Notes: generated by a model from the letters alone, not told the origin. A stretch of 64,000 bases of DNA from Bacillota bacterium (GCA_023398495.1 JAEWSG010000039.1:124001-188000), one strand, 5' to 3'; numbered from the stretch's first letter, positions 16,018-25,401 are shown. Translations and numbers: made by a program.

Positions 16018-16932
16018 TTATAATTTTTCATTGTTGTAGTATGGAACTTTTTCTTTCATAATCATAGTTCCAATTCCTCTATTGGTAAATATTTCAAGCA
16101 AGAGGCAGTGCGAAATTCTTCCGTCGATAATATGGGTTCTACCTACTCCTTTTTCTAAGGCTTCAATACAACCGAGAACTTTTGGTATCATGCCGCCGTC
16201 AATAACCTTTGTTTTAATAAGGTCATGAGCTTCGTTGACAGTCAAGGCTGTTATAATGTCGTCACTGTCCTTGTGCATTTTTACACCTTCAATATCTGTC
16301 AGAAGCATTAACTTTTCAGCCTGTAAAGCAGCAGCAATCTCTCCGGCTACTGTATCTGCATTTATATTGTAGCTTTTGCCGTCTTTGCCTACACCTATTG
16401 GGGCAACAACAGGTATATACTCATCTTTTGCTACTAATTCTATCAATTTGGAATTGATTTTAGTTATTTTGCCTACGTAACCTAGATCTACTTCATTTCC
16501 ATCTAAAGTGGTTTTGTATTGCTCACATTCTATCAGGTTACCGTCAATACCGCATAAGCCAATGGCCTTACCTCCCATTGTGTTAAGCAGGGAGACAATT
16601 TCCTTGTTGGTCTTTCCAACGAGAACCATTTGGGCTACTTCCATGGTAGAACTGTCGGTTACTCTCAAACCATTGATAAATTGGCTCTTGATATTGAATT
16701 TCTCCAGTGCCTTATTTATTTCAGGACCTCCGCCATGCACAACTATAGGATTCATACCTATATATTTAAGAAGAGTTATATCTTCCATAACCGAGTTTTT
16801 CAATTCATCGTTAATCATAGCATTTCCACCGTATTTTATTACAACAGTCTTGCCGGAAAGCTTTTGTATATAAGGTAAAGCTTCTATGAGTATTTCCGCT
16901 TTTTTTATTATAGTTTCCATTGAAGTTTCCAT
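16018..16932 (-). CDS. argB: Acetylglutamate kinase
   Basis: Phosphorylates N-acetylglutamate with ATP, the second step of arginine synthesis. It is 304 residues, normal length. Amino-acid-kinase-family motifs are visible: VVIKYGGNAM near residue 30, VVHGGGPEIN (about 65), and RVTDSSTMEVAQMVL. The C-terminal GRISHCLLLEIFTNRGIGTMI is typical of NAGK. The ATG at 16932 follows a strong SD (GGAGG, 7 nt). It lies 34 bp downstream of argC and is co-transcribed with it. Confidence 0.97.
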   Translation of the reverse strand: METSMETIIKKAEILIEALPYIQKLSGKTVVIKYGGNAMINDELKNSVMEDITLLKYIGMNPIVVHGGGPEINKALEKFNIKSQFINGLRVTDSSTMEVAQMVLVGKTNKEIVSLLNTMGGKAIGLCGIDGNLIECEQYKTTLDGNEVDLGYVGKITKINSKLIELVAKDEYIPVVAPIGVGKDGKSYNINADTVAGEIAAALQAEKLMLLTDIEGVKMHKDSDDIITALTVNEAHDLIKTKVIDGGMIPKVLGCIEALEKGVGRTHIIDGRISHCLLLEIFTNRGIGTMIMKEKVPYYNNEKL

Positions 16933-16966
16933 TTTAATTCCTCCAGTGTAAGTTTATAAGGGTTGA

Positions 16967-18007
16967 TTATAAATACAGACCCGGCGTTGTAAGACCTGTT
17001 TGCTCCGCAAATCCGCATATTATATTCATGTCTTGAACGGCTTGACCAGAAGCACCTTTTCCGAGATTATCCACTGCTGACAGAACAATAACGCGGTTTA
17101 AACGTTTATCTACAACAATGCTTATATCTATATAGTTTGAGCCTGCAACAAATTTTGTTTCAGGAAGTTTTCCTTCATCCAATATTCTTACAAAGAACTC
17201 ATCCTTATAAAATTCCTTATAAAGGGAGATCAACTCTGATGTTGATTTTTCGGAGGTGAGATTGGCGTATATTGTGCTAAGCATACCTCTCTTCATAGGA
17301 ACCAGGTGTGGAGTAAAGGAGACTATAATTTCTTCACCCGCAAGCAGAGACAACTCCTGTTCAATTTCTGAAGTGTGTCTGTGGGTGGAAACCTTGTACG
17401 CTTTAAAGTTTTCAGTACATTCACAGAACTGATTGGGAAGTTCTGTGTTTCTGCCAGCACCGGTTACGCCAGATGCAGCGTCGATTATAATGTTTTTTGT
17501 CTCAATCAGCTTATTTGATAACAACGGAGCAAGGCCTAAAACTGAGCAAGTCGGATAACATCCGGGATTAGCGATGATTTTAGCATTTTTAATAGCTTCA
17601 CGGTGAAGTTCAGGAAGCCCATAAACAGCCAGATCCAATAGTTCTGGCATATTATGCTTGGTATTGTACCACTTTTCATATACTTCCACATCTTTATAAC
17701 GGAAGTCACCGCTGTGATCCAAAATTGTTTTACCTTGTTCAATAAGCTTTGGTATAACATCCTTTGAGACGCCATGTGGAAGTGCGGTTACAAAGATATC
17801 GGCTTTTTGTGAAATTTTTTCGATATCAAGTTCCTCGCATTCCAAATCAAAGACATTTCTCAAATTCGGATAAACGTCAGAGATTTTCTTACCGACAAAG
17901 CTTTGCGATACTACAGTGCTTATATTAAATTCCGGGTGGTTTTGAAGAAGTCTGACTATTTCTATTCCAACATAACCTGTTGCACCGATTATTCCTACAT
18001 TTATCAT
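16967..18007 (-). CDS. argC: N-acetyl-gamma-glutamyl-phosphate reductase
   Basis: NADPH-dependent reduction of acetylglutamyl phosphate to the semialdehyde, third step of arginine synthesis. It is 346 residues. The N-terminal dinucleotide fold is GIIGATGYVGIEIVRLL. The catalytic Cys lies in NPGCYPT (about residue 149), and FTPHLVPMKRGMLSTIY is conserved. The SD AGGAGG is 8 nt from the ATG. It is the first gene of argC-argB, transcribed from a promoter at 18115-18143 that overlaps an ArgR-like box. Confidence 0.97.
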   Translation of the reverse strand: MINVGIIGATGYVGIEIVRLLQNHPEFNISTVVSQSFVGKKISDVYPNLRNVFDLECEELDIEKISQKADIFVTALPHGVSKDVIPKLIEQGKTILDHSGDFRYKDVEVYEKWYNTKHNMPELLDLAVYGLPELHREAIKNAKIIANPGCYPTCSVLGLAPLLSNKLIETKNIIIDAASGVTGAGRNTELPNQFCECTENFKAYKVSTHRHTSEIEQELSLLAGEEIIVSFTPHLVPMKRGMLSTIYANLTSEKSTSELISLYKEFYKDEFFVRILDEGKLPETKFVAGSNYIDISIVVDKRLNRVIVLSAVDNLGKGASGQAVQDMNIICGFAEQTGLTTPGLYL

Positions 18008-18335
18008 AATATTTCCTCCTATTATACTTTTGCACTTAAAAAGTTTTTATGCAAACATTCAGTTAAGTATCTTATAGCATTAACATATAGGATACTTTTA
18101 TAATATGATTTATAATTATACAAAACAATGCATAAAAATTCAATAATATTTATAAATATTCATGCAAAAAAATTATTGATGGAAAAGCACTATTTTCAAG
18201 TTATCTGAATTATGTTTTATGCAAAGTTACTAATACGTAAAAATGATTTTTGTTAAAAAATATACTAGTTGAGGGTTGGCTAACATGGTATCATTTAATA
18301 TGTAGAATAGTTCGGAATAATTGGGAGGGGAAAAA
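18008..18335. other. Divergent intergenic region argC / msmX-like gene
   Basis: About 330 bp. The left half carries the argC promoter and one or two ArgR-like boxes (18127-18143 and about 18151-18166, TATAAATATTCATGC). The right half, upstream of the ATPase gene, is AT-rich. TGGTATCAT near 18289 resembles an extended -10, but the -35 is poor. Confidence 0.5.
18115..18143 (-). promoter_or_regulatory. argC promoter with ArgR-like operator
   Basis: On the minus strand TTGAAT (18143-18138), 17 bp, TATAAT (18120-18115). The plus strand reads AATGCATAAAAATTCAA (18127-18143), an ARG-box-like sequence covering the -35 and spacer, with a second weaker box at about 18151. Confidence 0.75.
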
Positions 18336-19448
18336 ATGGCAAGCGTTAAACTAAAAAACATATTCAAGAGATATGCAGGTGGCGTTACAGCTGTAAACGA
18401 TTTTAATTTGGACATCGAGGACAAGGAGTTTATCATATTGGTAGGTCCTTCCGGATGTGGAAAGACTACAACCCTTAGAATGGTTGCAGGACTTGAAGAA
18501 ATTACCGAAGGTGAACTTTATATAGGAGACAAACTCGTTAATGATGTTGCTCCTAAGGATAGAGATATAGCGATGGTTTTCCAGAACTACGCTCTTTATC
18601 CACACATGAGTGTATTTGATAATATGGCATTCGGATTGAAGCTTAGAAAGTTACCGAAAGATGAAATAAAGAGAAGAGTTCTTGAAGCAGCAAAAATTCT
18701 TGATATAGAGCATTTGCTTGAAAGAAAGCCAAAAGCATTGTCCGGAGGTCAAAGACAGAGGGTTGCACTAGGTCGTGCAATTGTTCGTGAACCTAAAGTA
18801 TTCTTAATGGATGAGCCTTTGTCAAACCTTGATGCGAAGCTTAGGGTTCAGATGAGAACTGAAATCAGCAAATTGCATCAAAGACTTCAGACAACAATCA
18901 TATACGTTACTCATGACCAGACTGAGGCCTTGACAATGGGTACAAGAATTGTTGTTATGAAAGATGGATATGTTCAACAGGTTGATACACCATCAAGCTT
19001 GTATGAAAGACCAAATAATATGTTCGTTGCAGGATTTATTGGAAGCCCTCAAATGAACTTCATAAATGCAAAAGTTGAAAAACGTGGAGAAGAAATGCAT
19101 TTATTGTTTGGAAAAGAAGATATCAAACTTCCTGAAGGAAAAGCTAAGAAACTTGAAGGAAGCGAGTATATAGGTAAAGAAGTTGTTATGGGTATCAGAC
19201 CTGAAAATGTTCATGATGAAGCTATGTATCTTGAAACATTGTCAGACAGTATAATAAGTGCTCAGGTTGAGGTTGTTGAAATGCTTGGTTCCGAGACACT
19301 CCTTTATCTGGTAGTTGATGAAGTTGATTTTGTTGCCAGAGTTAACCCAAGAACAAAGGCTAAACCTGGAGATACTGTGAAACTTGCTTTTGAAACCAAT
19401 AAGATTCATTTGTTTGATAAGGAAACAGAAAAGACAATTATGAACTAA
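18336..19448 (+). CDS. Sugar ABC transporter ATP-binding protein, MsmX/UgpC type
   Basis: A 370-residue ATPase that powers sugar importers. Motifs are Walker A (GPSGCGKTT, about residue 37), Q-loop (VFQNYALYPHM), signature (LSGGQRQR, about 135), Walker B (VFLMDEPLSNLDAKLR) and the switch His (VTHDQTE). A C-terminal TOBE/regulatory domain (about 240-370) is characteristic of MalK/UgpC/MsmX. The ATG at 18336 is taken because GGAGGGG precedes it; an in-frame TTG at 18321 lies before the SD. It stands alone, so it may be a shared ATPase serving several permease pairs, as MsmX does in Bacillus; the permeases at 2-5.6 kb are candidates. Confidence 0.94.
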   Translation: MASVKLKNIFKRYAGGVTAVNDFNLDIEDKEFIILVGPSGCGKTTTLRMVAGLEEITEGELYIGDKLVNDVAPKDRDIAMVFQNYALYPHMSVFDNMAFGLKLRKLPKDEIKRRVLEAAKILDIEHLLERKPKALSGGQRQRVALGRAIVREPKVFLMDEPLSNLDAKLRVQMRTEISKLHQRLQTTIIYVTHDQTEALTMGTRIVVMKDGYVQQVDTPSSLYERPNNMFVAGFIGSPQMNFINAKVEKRGEEMHLLFGKEDIKLPEGKAKKLEGSEYIGKEVVMGIRPENVHDEAMYLETLSDSIISAQVEVVEMLGSETLLYLVVDEVDFVARVNPRTKAKPGDTVKLAFETNKIHLFDKETEKTIMN

Positions 19449-19472
19449 AGGCATAACAAAGTATGACATATT

Positions 19473-19513
19473 AAGGGAAAGATTAAATTTAATCTTTCCC
19501 TTTTATATTTTTT
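19473..19513 (+). terminator. Terminator after the MsmX-type gene
   Basis: AAGGGAAAGATT (19473-19484) pairs perfectly with AATCTTTCCCTT, followed by TTATATTTTTT. Confidence 0.9.
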
Positions 19514-19546
19514 GTGTATAATATAAATATACTGCAATCCGCAATA

Positions 19547-19575
19547 TTGACTTTAGTGTCCGTTATCTATAGTAA
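19547..19575 (+). promoter_or_regulatory. Possible promoter for the CdaR-type regulator
   Basis: TTGACT (19547-19552), 17 bp, TAGTAA (19570-19575); the start codon is about 48 bp downstream. Confidence 0.5.
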
Positions 19576-19622
19576 AGGTCTTTTATTTTTATAGTTTTAA
19601 TAGAATGATAGGGGGGATAAAA

Positions 19623-20705
19623 TTGGCCGTTAAGCTTTATCAAAGTTTGGTTAATCAAGTGAAAGACATAATTAGTGATGAGTTTGGGATTATGGATGAT
19701 AGCGGACTTGTAATGGCATGTTCAAATGAAAAACTTATTGGTCAGAATAATCCTCTGGCTCTTGAAGTTATGAGAACTAAGGATCAGTTTGTTGACATTG
19801 GAGGGAAGTCATTCCTTAAGGTATATATAAAAGGGAAGCTTGAATTTATTGCTTTTATAAATTCTCAAGACAAAGATAACTTTAAATATCTGTCTTTGAT
19901 ATCGATAAGTGCAATTAACGTAAAGACTTATTATGAAGAGAAATACGATAAATTAAACTTTATTAAAGGAATAATAATGGACAATATTCTGCCTGGTGAT
20001 ATTACTTTGAAGGCTAAGGAACTTCATTTGACCAATAATGTCAACCGGGTTGTTTTTCTTATAAACACGGGAAAAGTCAAGGATATATATGCCCATGAGG
20101 TAATTGAAGGATTGTTTCCTGGAAAAAATAAAGATTTTATAATTATATTAGATGATGAAAATACTGTTTTAATTAAGGAACTTAAGCAGGAGTTTGATTA
20201 CAAGGACATAGGGAAAACTTCAAAAATAATTATTGATACACTTTCTTCAGAGCTTGTAAAGGCTAAAGTTGGTATAGGTACAGTTGTTGATAATATAAAA
20301 GATATTGGACGCTCATATAAAGAAGCTGAAATAGCATTGCTGATTGGCGGCATATTTGATGATGACCAGCCTGTTAATGATTATAGCAAACTTGGAATAG
20401 GAAGGTTGATTTATCAACTACCTACAACATCATGCACCCTTTTTCTTAATGAAGTTTTCAGAGATGGGTCTTTTGAAACACTTGATTCTGAAACAATGTC
20501 AACCATCCAGAAGTTCTTTGAAAACAATTTAAATGTCAGCGAAACGTCAAGGCAGTTATATATCCATAGAAATACTCTGGTTTACAGGCTAGACAAGATT
20601 CAAAAGATTACAGGCCTTGATTTGAGAATGTTTGATGATGCAATAGTTTTTAAGGTTGCTATGTTGGTAAAAAAATATCTTGACAGCAACAAGCGGTTTA
20701 TGTAG
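19623..20705 (+). CDS. CdaR/PucR-family transcriptional regulator
   Basis: A 360-residue DNA-binding protein. Residues about 1-125 match the sugar-diacid recognition domain of CdaR (VKDIISDEFGIMDDSGLVMA). The middle, about 130-270, is the GGDEF-like CdaR central region. The last 60 residues are the PucR/CdaR helix-turn-helix (NVSETSRQLYIHRNTLVYRL). TTG 19623 is chosen because AGGGGGG lies 6-7 nt upstream; an in-frame ATG at 19605 lies before that SD. It follows the MsmX-type ATPase but behind a terminator, so it has its own promoter. The effector is unknown; control of sugar or sugar-acid genes is the family norm. Confidence 0.88.
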   Translation: MAVKLYQSLVNQVKDIISDEFGIMDDSGLVMACSNEKLIGQNNPLALEVMRTKDQFVDIGGKSFLKVYIKGKLEFIAFINSQDKDNFKYLSLISISAINVKTYYEEKYDKLNFIKGIIMDNILPGDITLKAKELHLTNNVNRVVFLINTGKVKDIYAHEVIEGLFPGKNKDFIIILDDENTVLIKELKQEFDYKDIGKTSKIIIDTLSSELVKAKVGIGTVVDNIKDIGRSYKEAEIALLIGGIFDDDQPVNDYSKLGIGRLIYQLPTTSCTLFLNEVFRDGSFETLDSETMSTIQKFFENNLNVSETSRQLYIHRNTLVYRLDKIQKITGLDLRMFDDAIVFKVAMLVKKYLDSNKRFM

Positions 20706-20895
20706 CTAGAGAAGCATTTTATTTTTGTGTCGACTGCCGAAGTAGACAGAGGAAGAGAACATTTTGTAGTGCAAGGCATGGGATTGTAAATATGTACCAG
20801 ATAAATGGAAAAGGTTTAGATTAACTGCAATAGAGGATTTTTCAGGGATATGTAGAATATATAATTTAAATGGCTTTGTTTTTTAGGAGGTTCAA

Positions 20896-21603
20896 GTGGT
20901 AGAATTCAGGTCGGTTACTAAAGAATATACTAATGGAACTGTGGCACTTAACAATATAAGTGTTAATATAAATAAAGGTGAATTCGCTTTTATAGTAGGA
21001 CAGAGTGGCTCTGGAAAATCTACTATGCTAAAGCTTATCTTAAAGGAAGAAGATCCAACTTCGGGCGAAGTTTTTGTAAATGGATATAATGTTTCTGCCT
21101 TGAAAAGGAAGGAAATACCTTATCTCAGAAGGAGTTTGGGAGCAGTTTTTCAGGATTTCAGACTTCTTCCTAATAAGACAGTTTATGAAAACGTTGCTTT
21201 TGCAATGCAAATTACGGAGGCGTATCCTAAGGAAATCAGGCGTCAGGTACCAATGTCTTTGGCTTTAGTTGGCCTAAGCAAGAAAGCAAATGTATATCCG
21301 GGGCAGCTTTCCGGGGGAGAACAGCAAAGAGTTGCTTTAGCGAGGGCGTTGGTTAATAATCCTGCTCTGCTAATTGCTGACGAACCTACAGGAAATCTGG
21401 ATCCTGAAACTTCCTGGGAAATAATGAAGCTGCTTTCAGAAGTAAATTGCAGAGGTACAACGGTAATAGTAGCTACGCATGAGAAGGGAATAGTAGACTC
21501 GATGAAGAAAAGAGTAATTGCTATTGAAAAAGGATCTATAGTGAGGGACCAGGAGAAAGGACAGTACGGAGATGAAGTTAAATACAACCAAGTATATAAT
21601 TAA
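20896..21603 (+). CDS. ftsE: Cell division ATP-binding protein FtsE
   Basis: A 235-residue ABC ATPase that partners FtsX. Motifs are Walker A (GQSGSGKST, about residue 36), Q-loop (VFQDFRLLPNKTVYENVAF, the FtsE hallmark), signature (LSGGEQQRVALARAL) and Walker B (LLIADEPTGNLDPETS). In Bacillus and streptococci FtsEX transmits ATP hydrolysis across the membrane to activate a coiled-coil peptidoglycan hydrolase, which here is the gene at 22576. GTG start with TAGGAGG upstream. Its last 32 bp overlap ftsX, so translation is coupled. Confidence 0.97.
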   Translation: MVEFRSVTKEYTNGTVALNNISVNINKGEFAFIVGQSGSGKSTMLKLILKEEDPTSGEVFVNGYNVSALKRKEIPYLRRSLGAVFQDFRLLPNKTVYENVAFAMQITEAYPKEIRRQVPMSLALVGLSKKANVYPGQLSGGEQQRVALARALVNNPALLIADEPTGNLDPETSWEIMKLLSEVNCRGTTVIVATHEKGIVDSMKKRVIAIEKGSIVRDQEKGQYGDEVKYNQVYN

Positions 21604-22456
21604 AGAAGGTATGATAAATACTTATAGGAATGCACTAATGTCTCTTGCATCTGTGGGTGTTGTTACAGCTTCTATGATTATATTGGGTATATTTCTTGTA
21701 ATTACAATAAACTTAACCTATAATACTGATAATTTAAAAAAACAGCCCCAAATGCAGGTTTTTTGTGATCCAGAGTTAGATGACAGGCAGATTATGATGA
21801 TTGAACAGACTTTAAGAAATGACTCCAGAGTAAAAACTCATGTCTATGTGTCAAAGAAGGAAGCTTTTGAAAAGACAAAAGAAATGCTGGGGAATGATCA
21901 GGATGTAATTGAAGGTCTTGGTGAGAGTTTTATGCCTGTTTCATTTATAGTAGAATTAAACAATCCTGCTGATGCACAGGTTGTTGTTGAAGATTTCAAG
22001 GAAATCCAAGGCGTTGGAAATGTAAGGTATTCTCAGAAGACAATAGACATGATTTCCAAGGTAGCAACCTGGGTCCAGGTTGGAAATGCCGCACTGATTA
22101 TTATTTTACTTGCTATATCAATGTTCATTATATCTAATACTATTAAGCTGACTGTATTTGCCAGACGAAAAGAAATCAATATAATGAAATATATTGGGGC
22201 GACAGACTGGTTTATCAGGTGGCCATTTGTTGTAGAAGGTGTTATAATAGGTTTGGTTGGTGCAGTAGTAGGATTTATTGCAATCAGTATTGGGTATGGG
22301 ATGTTTTCGGGCAAGTTTTCTGAAGGCATCAATATAATTAAATTTGTTAATTTGAGAGAACTTCAATTTGAAGTCATTTACACCTTTTCATTGGTGGGCA
22401 TTATAGTAGGTGCTCTAGGGAGTACTATTTCTATCAGGAAGTATCTGCGTGTTTAG
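21572..22456 (+). CDS. ftsX: Cell division membrane protein FtsX
   Basis: A 294-residue permease-like protein with four membrane segments (about 20-45, 170-195, 215-240, 265-285). A large extracellular domain lies between the first two (about 50-165) and binds the hydrolase in related systems. The N-terminal block (IIKEGMINTYRNALMSLASVGVV, here split) and ARRKEINIMKYIGATDWFIR before TM3 are FtsX hallmarks. It starts inside the 3' end of ftsE. It works with FtsE and the coiled-coil hydrolase downstream. Confidence 0.96.
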   Translation: MKLNTTKYIIKEGMINTYRNALMSLASVGVVTASMIILGIFLVITINLTYNTDNLKKQPQMQVFCDPELDDRQIMMIEQTLRNDSRVKTHVYVSKKEAFEKTKEMLGNDQDVIEGLGESFMPVSFIVELNNPADAQVVVEDFKEIQGVGNVRYSQKTIDMISKVATWVQVGNAALIIILLAISMFIISNTIKLTVFARRKEINIMKYIGATDWFIRWPFVVEGVIIGLVGAVVGFIAISIGYGMFSGKFSEGINIIKFVNLRELQFEVIYTFSLVGIIVGALGSTISIRKYLRV

Positions 22457-22575
22457 GCATGTGGCACATAAAGCTTTTGTATTCTTGTTTTTGAACGGTC
22501 TATAAGAAAAAAGGAGCTGTTGTGTCTGTGTCATTAAATCTAACAAAGGAAAAGTTATGCTAGGAGGTAGTAAAC

Positions 22576-23700
22576 GTGAAGAAGGCTTTATGCATTTTTA
22601 TTTCTCTATCAATGGTATTTACACTTTTAGTGCCGGCTTTTGCCGATAAGCTCACGGACGCTCAAAAGCAGAAAAAAACCGTTGATAAAAAGATTAGTGA
22701 TTTGGCTAAGCAAAAGAAGCAGGAAGAAAAGAAATTAGAGTCAGCAAAGGATAAGAAGGAAGAAATTGAATCTGCACAGAAAAAAAAGGAGAGAGAGTAT
22801 CGGGAGCTGGCTGATCAAGTAAGCGAATTAAGCCAGGGAATTGAAGAACTTGACAAATCAATTGAAGCTAGTAATAACGAGTACAATGAAAAACTGGAGC
22901 TTTTAAAATTAAGGCTTAGAGTAATGTACGAAAATTCCGATTTTACATACATAGATACGTTGGCACAATCAAAAAGTGTTGTGGATTTCCTTGAAAGGCT
23001 TGAACTAGTTGCAACGATAAGCAAGAAGGACAAAGAGATAATTGATGAAATCAAAGAAGCGAAGAATGATATAGAGTTTAAAAAGCAGCTGGTAGTTGGT
23101 GAAAAGAATCTGGTTCAGCAAAAGGCTGATGAGTCCTTAAAAAGCATAAATAACCTGAGTGCTTCAAGAGCAAGTCTGGACAAAGAGATAAAAGACATTA
23201 ATTCACGGCTTGACAAACTTGAGGCTCAAGAAGATAAACTGATTAGTCAATCAAACGCACTTGTCAACCAGATTAAAAATCTTCAGAGAAAAGGGGCCTA
23301 TGCAGGTGGGAATATGACCTGGCCATGTCCTGGTTCTTCAAAGATATCATCCTATTATGGAAACAGAATGCATCCTATATTAAAAAAGTACAAGATGCAT
23401 ACCGGAATAGACATATCTGCAAGGCAAGGAGCTTCGATAGTAGCAGCCAATAGTGGAACTGTTATGATGGCAGGTTATCAGAATGGTTACGGTTATACAG
23501 TGGTAATTGACCATGGAGGAGGCATAACTACATTGTATGCTCACTGCAGCAAGTTATTGGTTAAAGTCGGAAGTAAAGTAAAGGCAGGCCAAACCATTGC
23601 CAAAGTTGGTAGTACCGGTTTATCGACAGGACCGCATCTGCACTTTGAGGTCAGAAAAAATGGTTCTACTACCGATCCGTTAAGATACGTACGTAAATAG
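22576..23700 (+). CDS. Coiled-coil M23 peptidoglycan hydrolase (FtsEX-activated type)
   Basis: 374 residues. A signal peptide (1-23, ending VPAFA) is followed by two long Lys/Glu-rich coiled-coil blocks (about 25-110 and 150-235), then a LytM/M23 metallopeptidase domain (about 250-374). Zinc-site motifs are MHTGIDI, LYAHCS and GPHLHFEV. This architecture is that of EnvC/CwlO/PcsB-class wall hydrolases or activators controlled by FtsEX. All catalytic residues of M23 (H, D, HxH) are present, so it is probably an active endopeptidase. GTG start with AGGAGG 8 nt before. Gene order ftsE-ftsX-hydrolase supports the partnership. Confidence 0.93.
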   Translation: MKKALCIFISLSMVFTLLVPAFADKLTDAQKQKKTVDKKISDLAKQKKQEEKKLESAKDKKEEIESAQKKKEREYRELADQVSELSQGIEELDKSIEASNNEYNEKLELLKLRLRVMYENSDFTYIDTLAQSKSVVDFLERLELVATISKKDKEIIDEIKEAKNDIEFKKQLVVGEKNLVQQKADESLKSINNLSASRASLDKEIKDINSRLDKLEAQEDKLISQSNALVNQIKNLQRKGAYAGGNMTWPCPGSSKISSYYGNRMHPILKKYKMHTGIDISARQGASIVAANSGTVMMAGYQNGYGYTVVIDHGGGITTLYAHCSKLLVKVGSKVKAGQTIAKVGSTGLSTGPHLHFEVRKNGSTTDPLRYVRK

Positions 23701-23766
23701 TGCCTCGTAGCAGAATTGGCTTTTGGTGTATATTTCCTTAATGAATGAACCTATAAGATTAGAAAT

Positions 23767-23803
23767 AGGTCCGGACAAATCCGGACCTTATTTAAATTAT
23801 TTG
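23767..23803 (+). terminator. Terminator after the M23 hydrolase gene
   Basis: AGGTCCGGA (23767-23775), loop CAAA, TCCGGACCT (23780-23788), then TATTTAAATTATTT. The stem is strong and the T-tract interrupted. Confidence 0.7.
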
Positions 23804-23949
23804 TGGAAACAGTGTTATTATATTATTTACTAAGCAAGCATATGATATAATGATAAAGGCAGTGGTATTATATAGTGCCATTTTGAGGTTGTTTAAATGA
23901 AAATACAATAAAATTTAACTCATGTGATAATAAAGGGAGTGTTCAACAA

Positions 23950-25233
23950 TTGGAGAAGAATGTGTTTACCGAGAAGATTTTACCTGTTATTGTAGCTGTT
24001 GTAATGACGAATGCTGTTACTGCTATGGGTTTTTTACTATGGCACTATTTGTCCCCGAATTATGTAGTCGTGCCTGATGTCGTTACGCAGGAACAGGCAG
24101 ATATATTTGATTTTAAACCAAACTATGCAGTGCAGTTCAGCAGTGATAGTGTTAAATATGAAAATGTGAAGAAATTTGACAAAGTAAGAGACTTGCTGGA
24201 AGAGTACTACTATAAGGATACAAATGAGAATGAAATGCTGGAAGGTGCAATTTCAGGTATGACACAAGCTTTAAATGATCCTTATACGGTATATTTTACT
24301 AAAGATCAAATGGCACAATTTAATGAAAAATCGCAAGGGAGTTATGTCGGGATAGGCGTAGTTGTAACAATGGGCGAGGATGGCATACTTTCAGTTGTTG
24401 AACCCTTTGAGGATTCTCCTGCCCTTAAGGAAGGTATTGTGAAGGGTGATAAGATAGTAAAGGTTGATGAACAGGATGTTACAACCATAAGAGATGAAGA
24501 TATGATTATCAGCATGATAAAGGGTAAAGAGGATACAAAAGTAAAAATTACGGTTTATAGGCCATCTGAAGGAAAGTATATTGACTTTGATGTTTTGAGG
24601 AAAAAGATAAAGATAGTGAACATAAAAAGCGAGGTTTTAGGTAGTGATATCGGATATATAAGGATATCCATGTTTGACAGTGAAATTAGTAAATTTTTTG
24701 AAGAGCACTTGAATGAATTGCTAAGAAAAAATATAAAAGGTTTAATAATTGACTTGAGAGACAATCCCGGAGGAGATTATGATCAAGTTGCAGCTATAGC
24801 AGACAGGTTAATTCCGGAAGGTTTAATTGTGTACACAGAGGATAAAAAAGGTAACAAACAGGAAAAGAAATCAGATTCTACAGAATTAAATATACCGATG
24901 GCTGTTTTGGTAAATGAAAATAGTGCAAGTGCATCGGAAGTTCTCTCGGGAGCACTTAAAGACCACAATAAGGCCACTCTGGTAGGAACTAAGACATTTG
25001 GAAAAGGTCTCGTCCAAGCGGTAGTGAATTTAGAAGACGGTTCAGGCTTGAAGGTTACAATTGCGAGATATTTTACACCATCAAAAGTGTGCATACAGGA
25101 TGTGGGTATTGAACCGAACATTAAAGTTGAAGTTTCTGAGAAATATAAGGGATCTGCAGTTTCACAAATCCCAACAGACGAAGACAACCAGCTCCAGAGG
25201 GCTATTGAAGCTGTTAAGGAGTCTATTGAATAA
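23950..25233 (+). CDS. C-terminal processing peptidase, S41 family
   Basis: 427 residues. An N-terminal membrane anchor (about 10-30) is followed by a PDZ domain (about 125-205; GSYVGIGVVV to VDEQDVTTI) and the S41 serine protease domain. The catalytic Ser is in ENSASASEVLSGAL (about 320) and the Lys in GTKTFGKGLVQ (about 345). It cleaves exported proteins near their C-termini. Homologues (CtpA/CtpB) sit next to ftsEX and hydrolase genes in Bacillus and act in sporulation signalling or turnover of wall enzymes. TTG start; the SD is GGGAG at about 10 nt. It is probably transcribed from its own promoter because a terminator lies between it and the hydrolase gene. Confidence 0.93.
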   Translation: MEKNVFTEKILPVIVAVVMTNAVTAMGFLLWHYLSPNYVVVPDVVTQEQADIFDFKPNYAVQFSSDSVKYENVKKFDKVRDLLEEYYYKDTNENEMLEGAISGMTQALNDPYTVYFTKDQMAQFNEKSQGSYVGIGVVVTMGEDGILSVVEPFEDSPALKEGIVKGDKIVKVDEQDVTTIRDEDMIISMIKGKEDTKVKITVYRPSEGKYIDFDVLRKKIKIVNIKSEVLGSDIGYIRISMFDSEISKFFEEHLNELLRKNIKGLIIDLRDNPGGDYDQVAAIADRLIPEGLIVYTEDKKGNKQEKKSDSTELNIPMAVLVNENSASASEVLSGALKDHNKATLVGTKTFGKGLVQAVVNLEDGSGLKVTIARYFTPSKVCIQDVGIEPNIKVEVSEKYKGSAVSQIPTDEDNQLQRAIEAVKESIE

Positions 25234-25317
25234 CCCGTAGATGTGAAGGAACAAAGCACAATGCAATCTGTAACTTTGGAAACTTTTATTACATTTATTA
25301 AGTACACAGTGAATAGA

Positions 25318-25352
25318 TGGAGTACGTATATGATACGTATTCCATTTTTTGT
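25318..25352 (+). terminator. Terminator after the S41 protease gene
   Basis: TGGAGTACGTAT (25318-25329) pairs with ATACGTATTCCA (25333-25344), with one G-U pair and a 3-nt loop, followed by six T. Confidence 0.85.
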
Positions 25353-25381
25353 GTATATTCAGGTGATTTTTGTGCATAATA
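25353..25381 (+). promoter_or_regulatory. Sigma-G-type forespore promoter of the SASP gene
   Basis: GTATA (25353-25357), 17 bp, CATAATA (25375-25381). This matches the Bacillus sigma-G consensus (GHATR, N17-18, CATnnTA). It is 20 bp upstream of the SASP start codon. Confidence 0.65.
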
Positions 25382-25401
25382 CAGATAGGAGGTGCTGCTA
25401 A

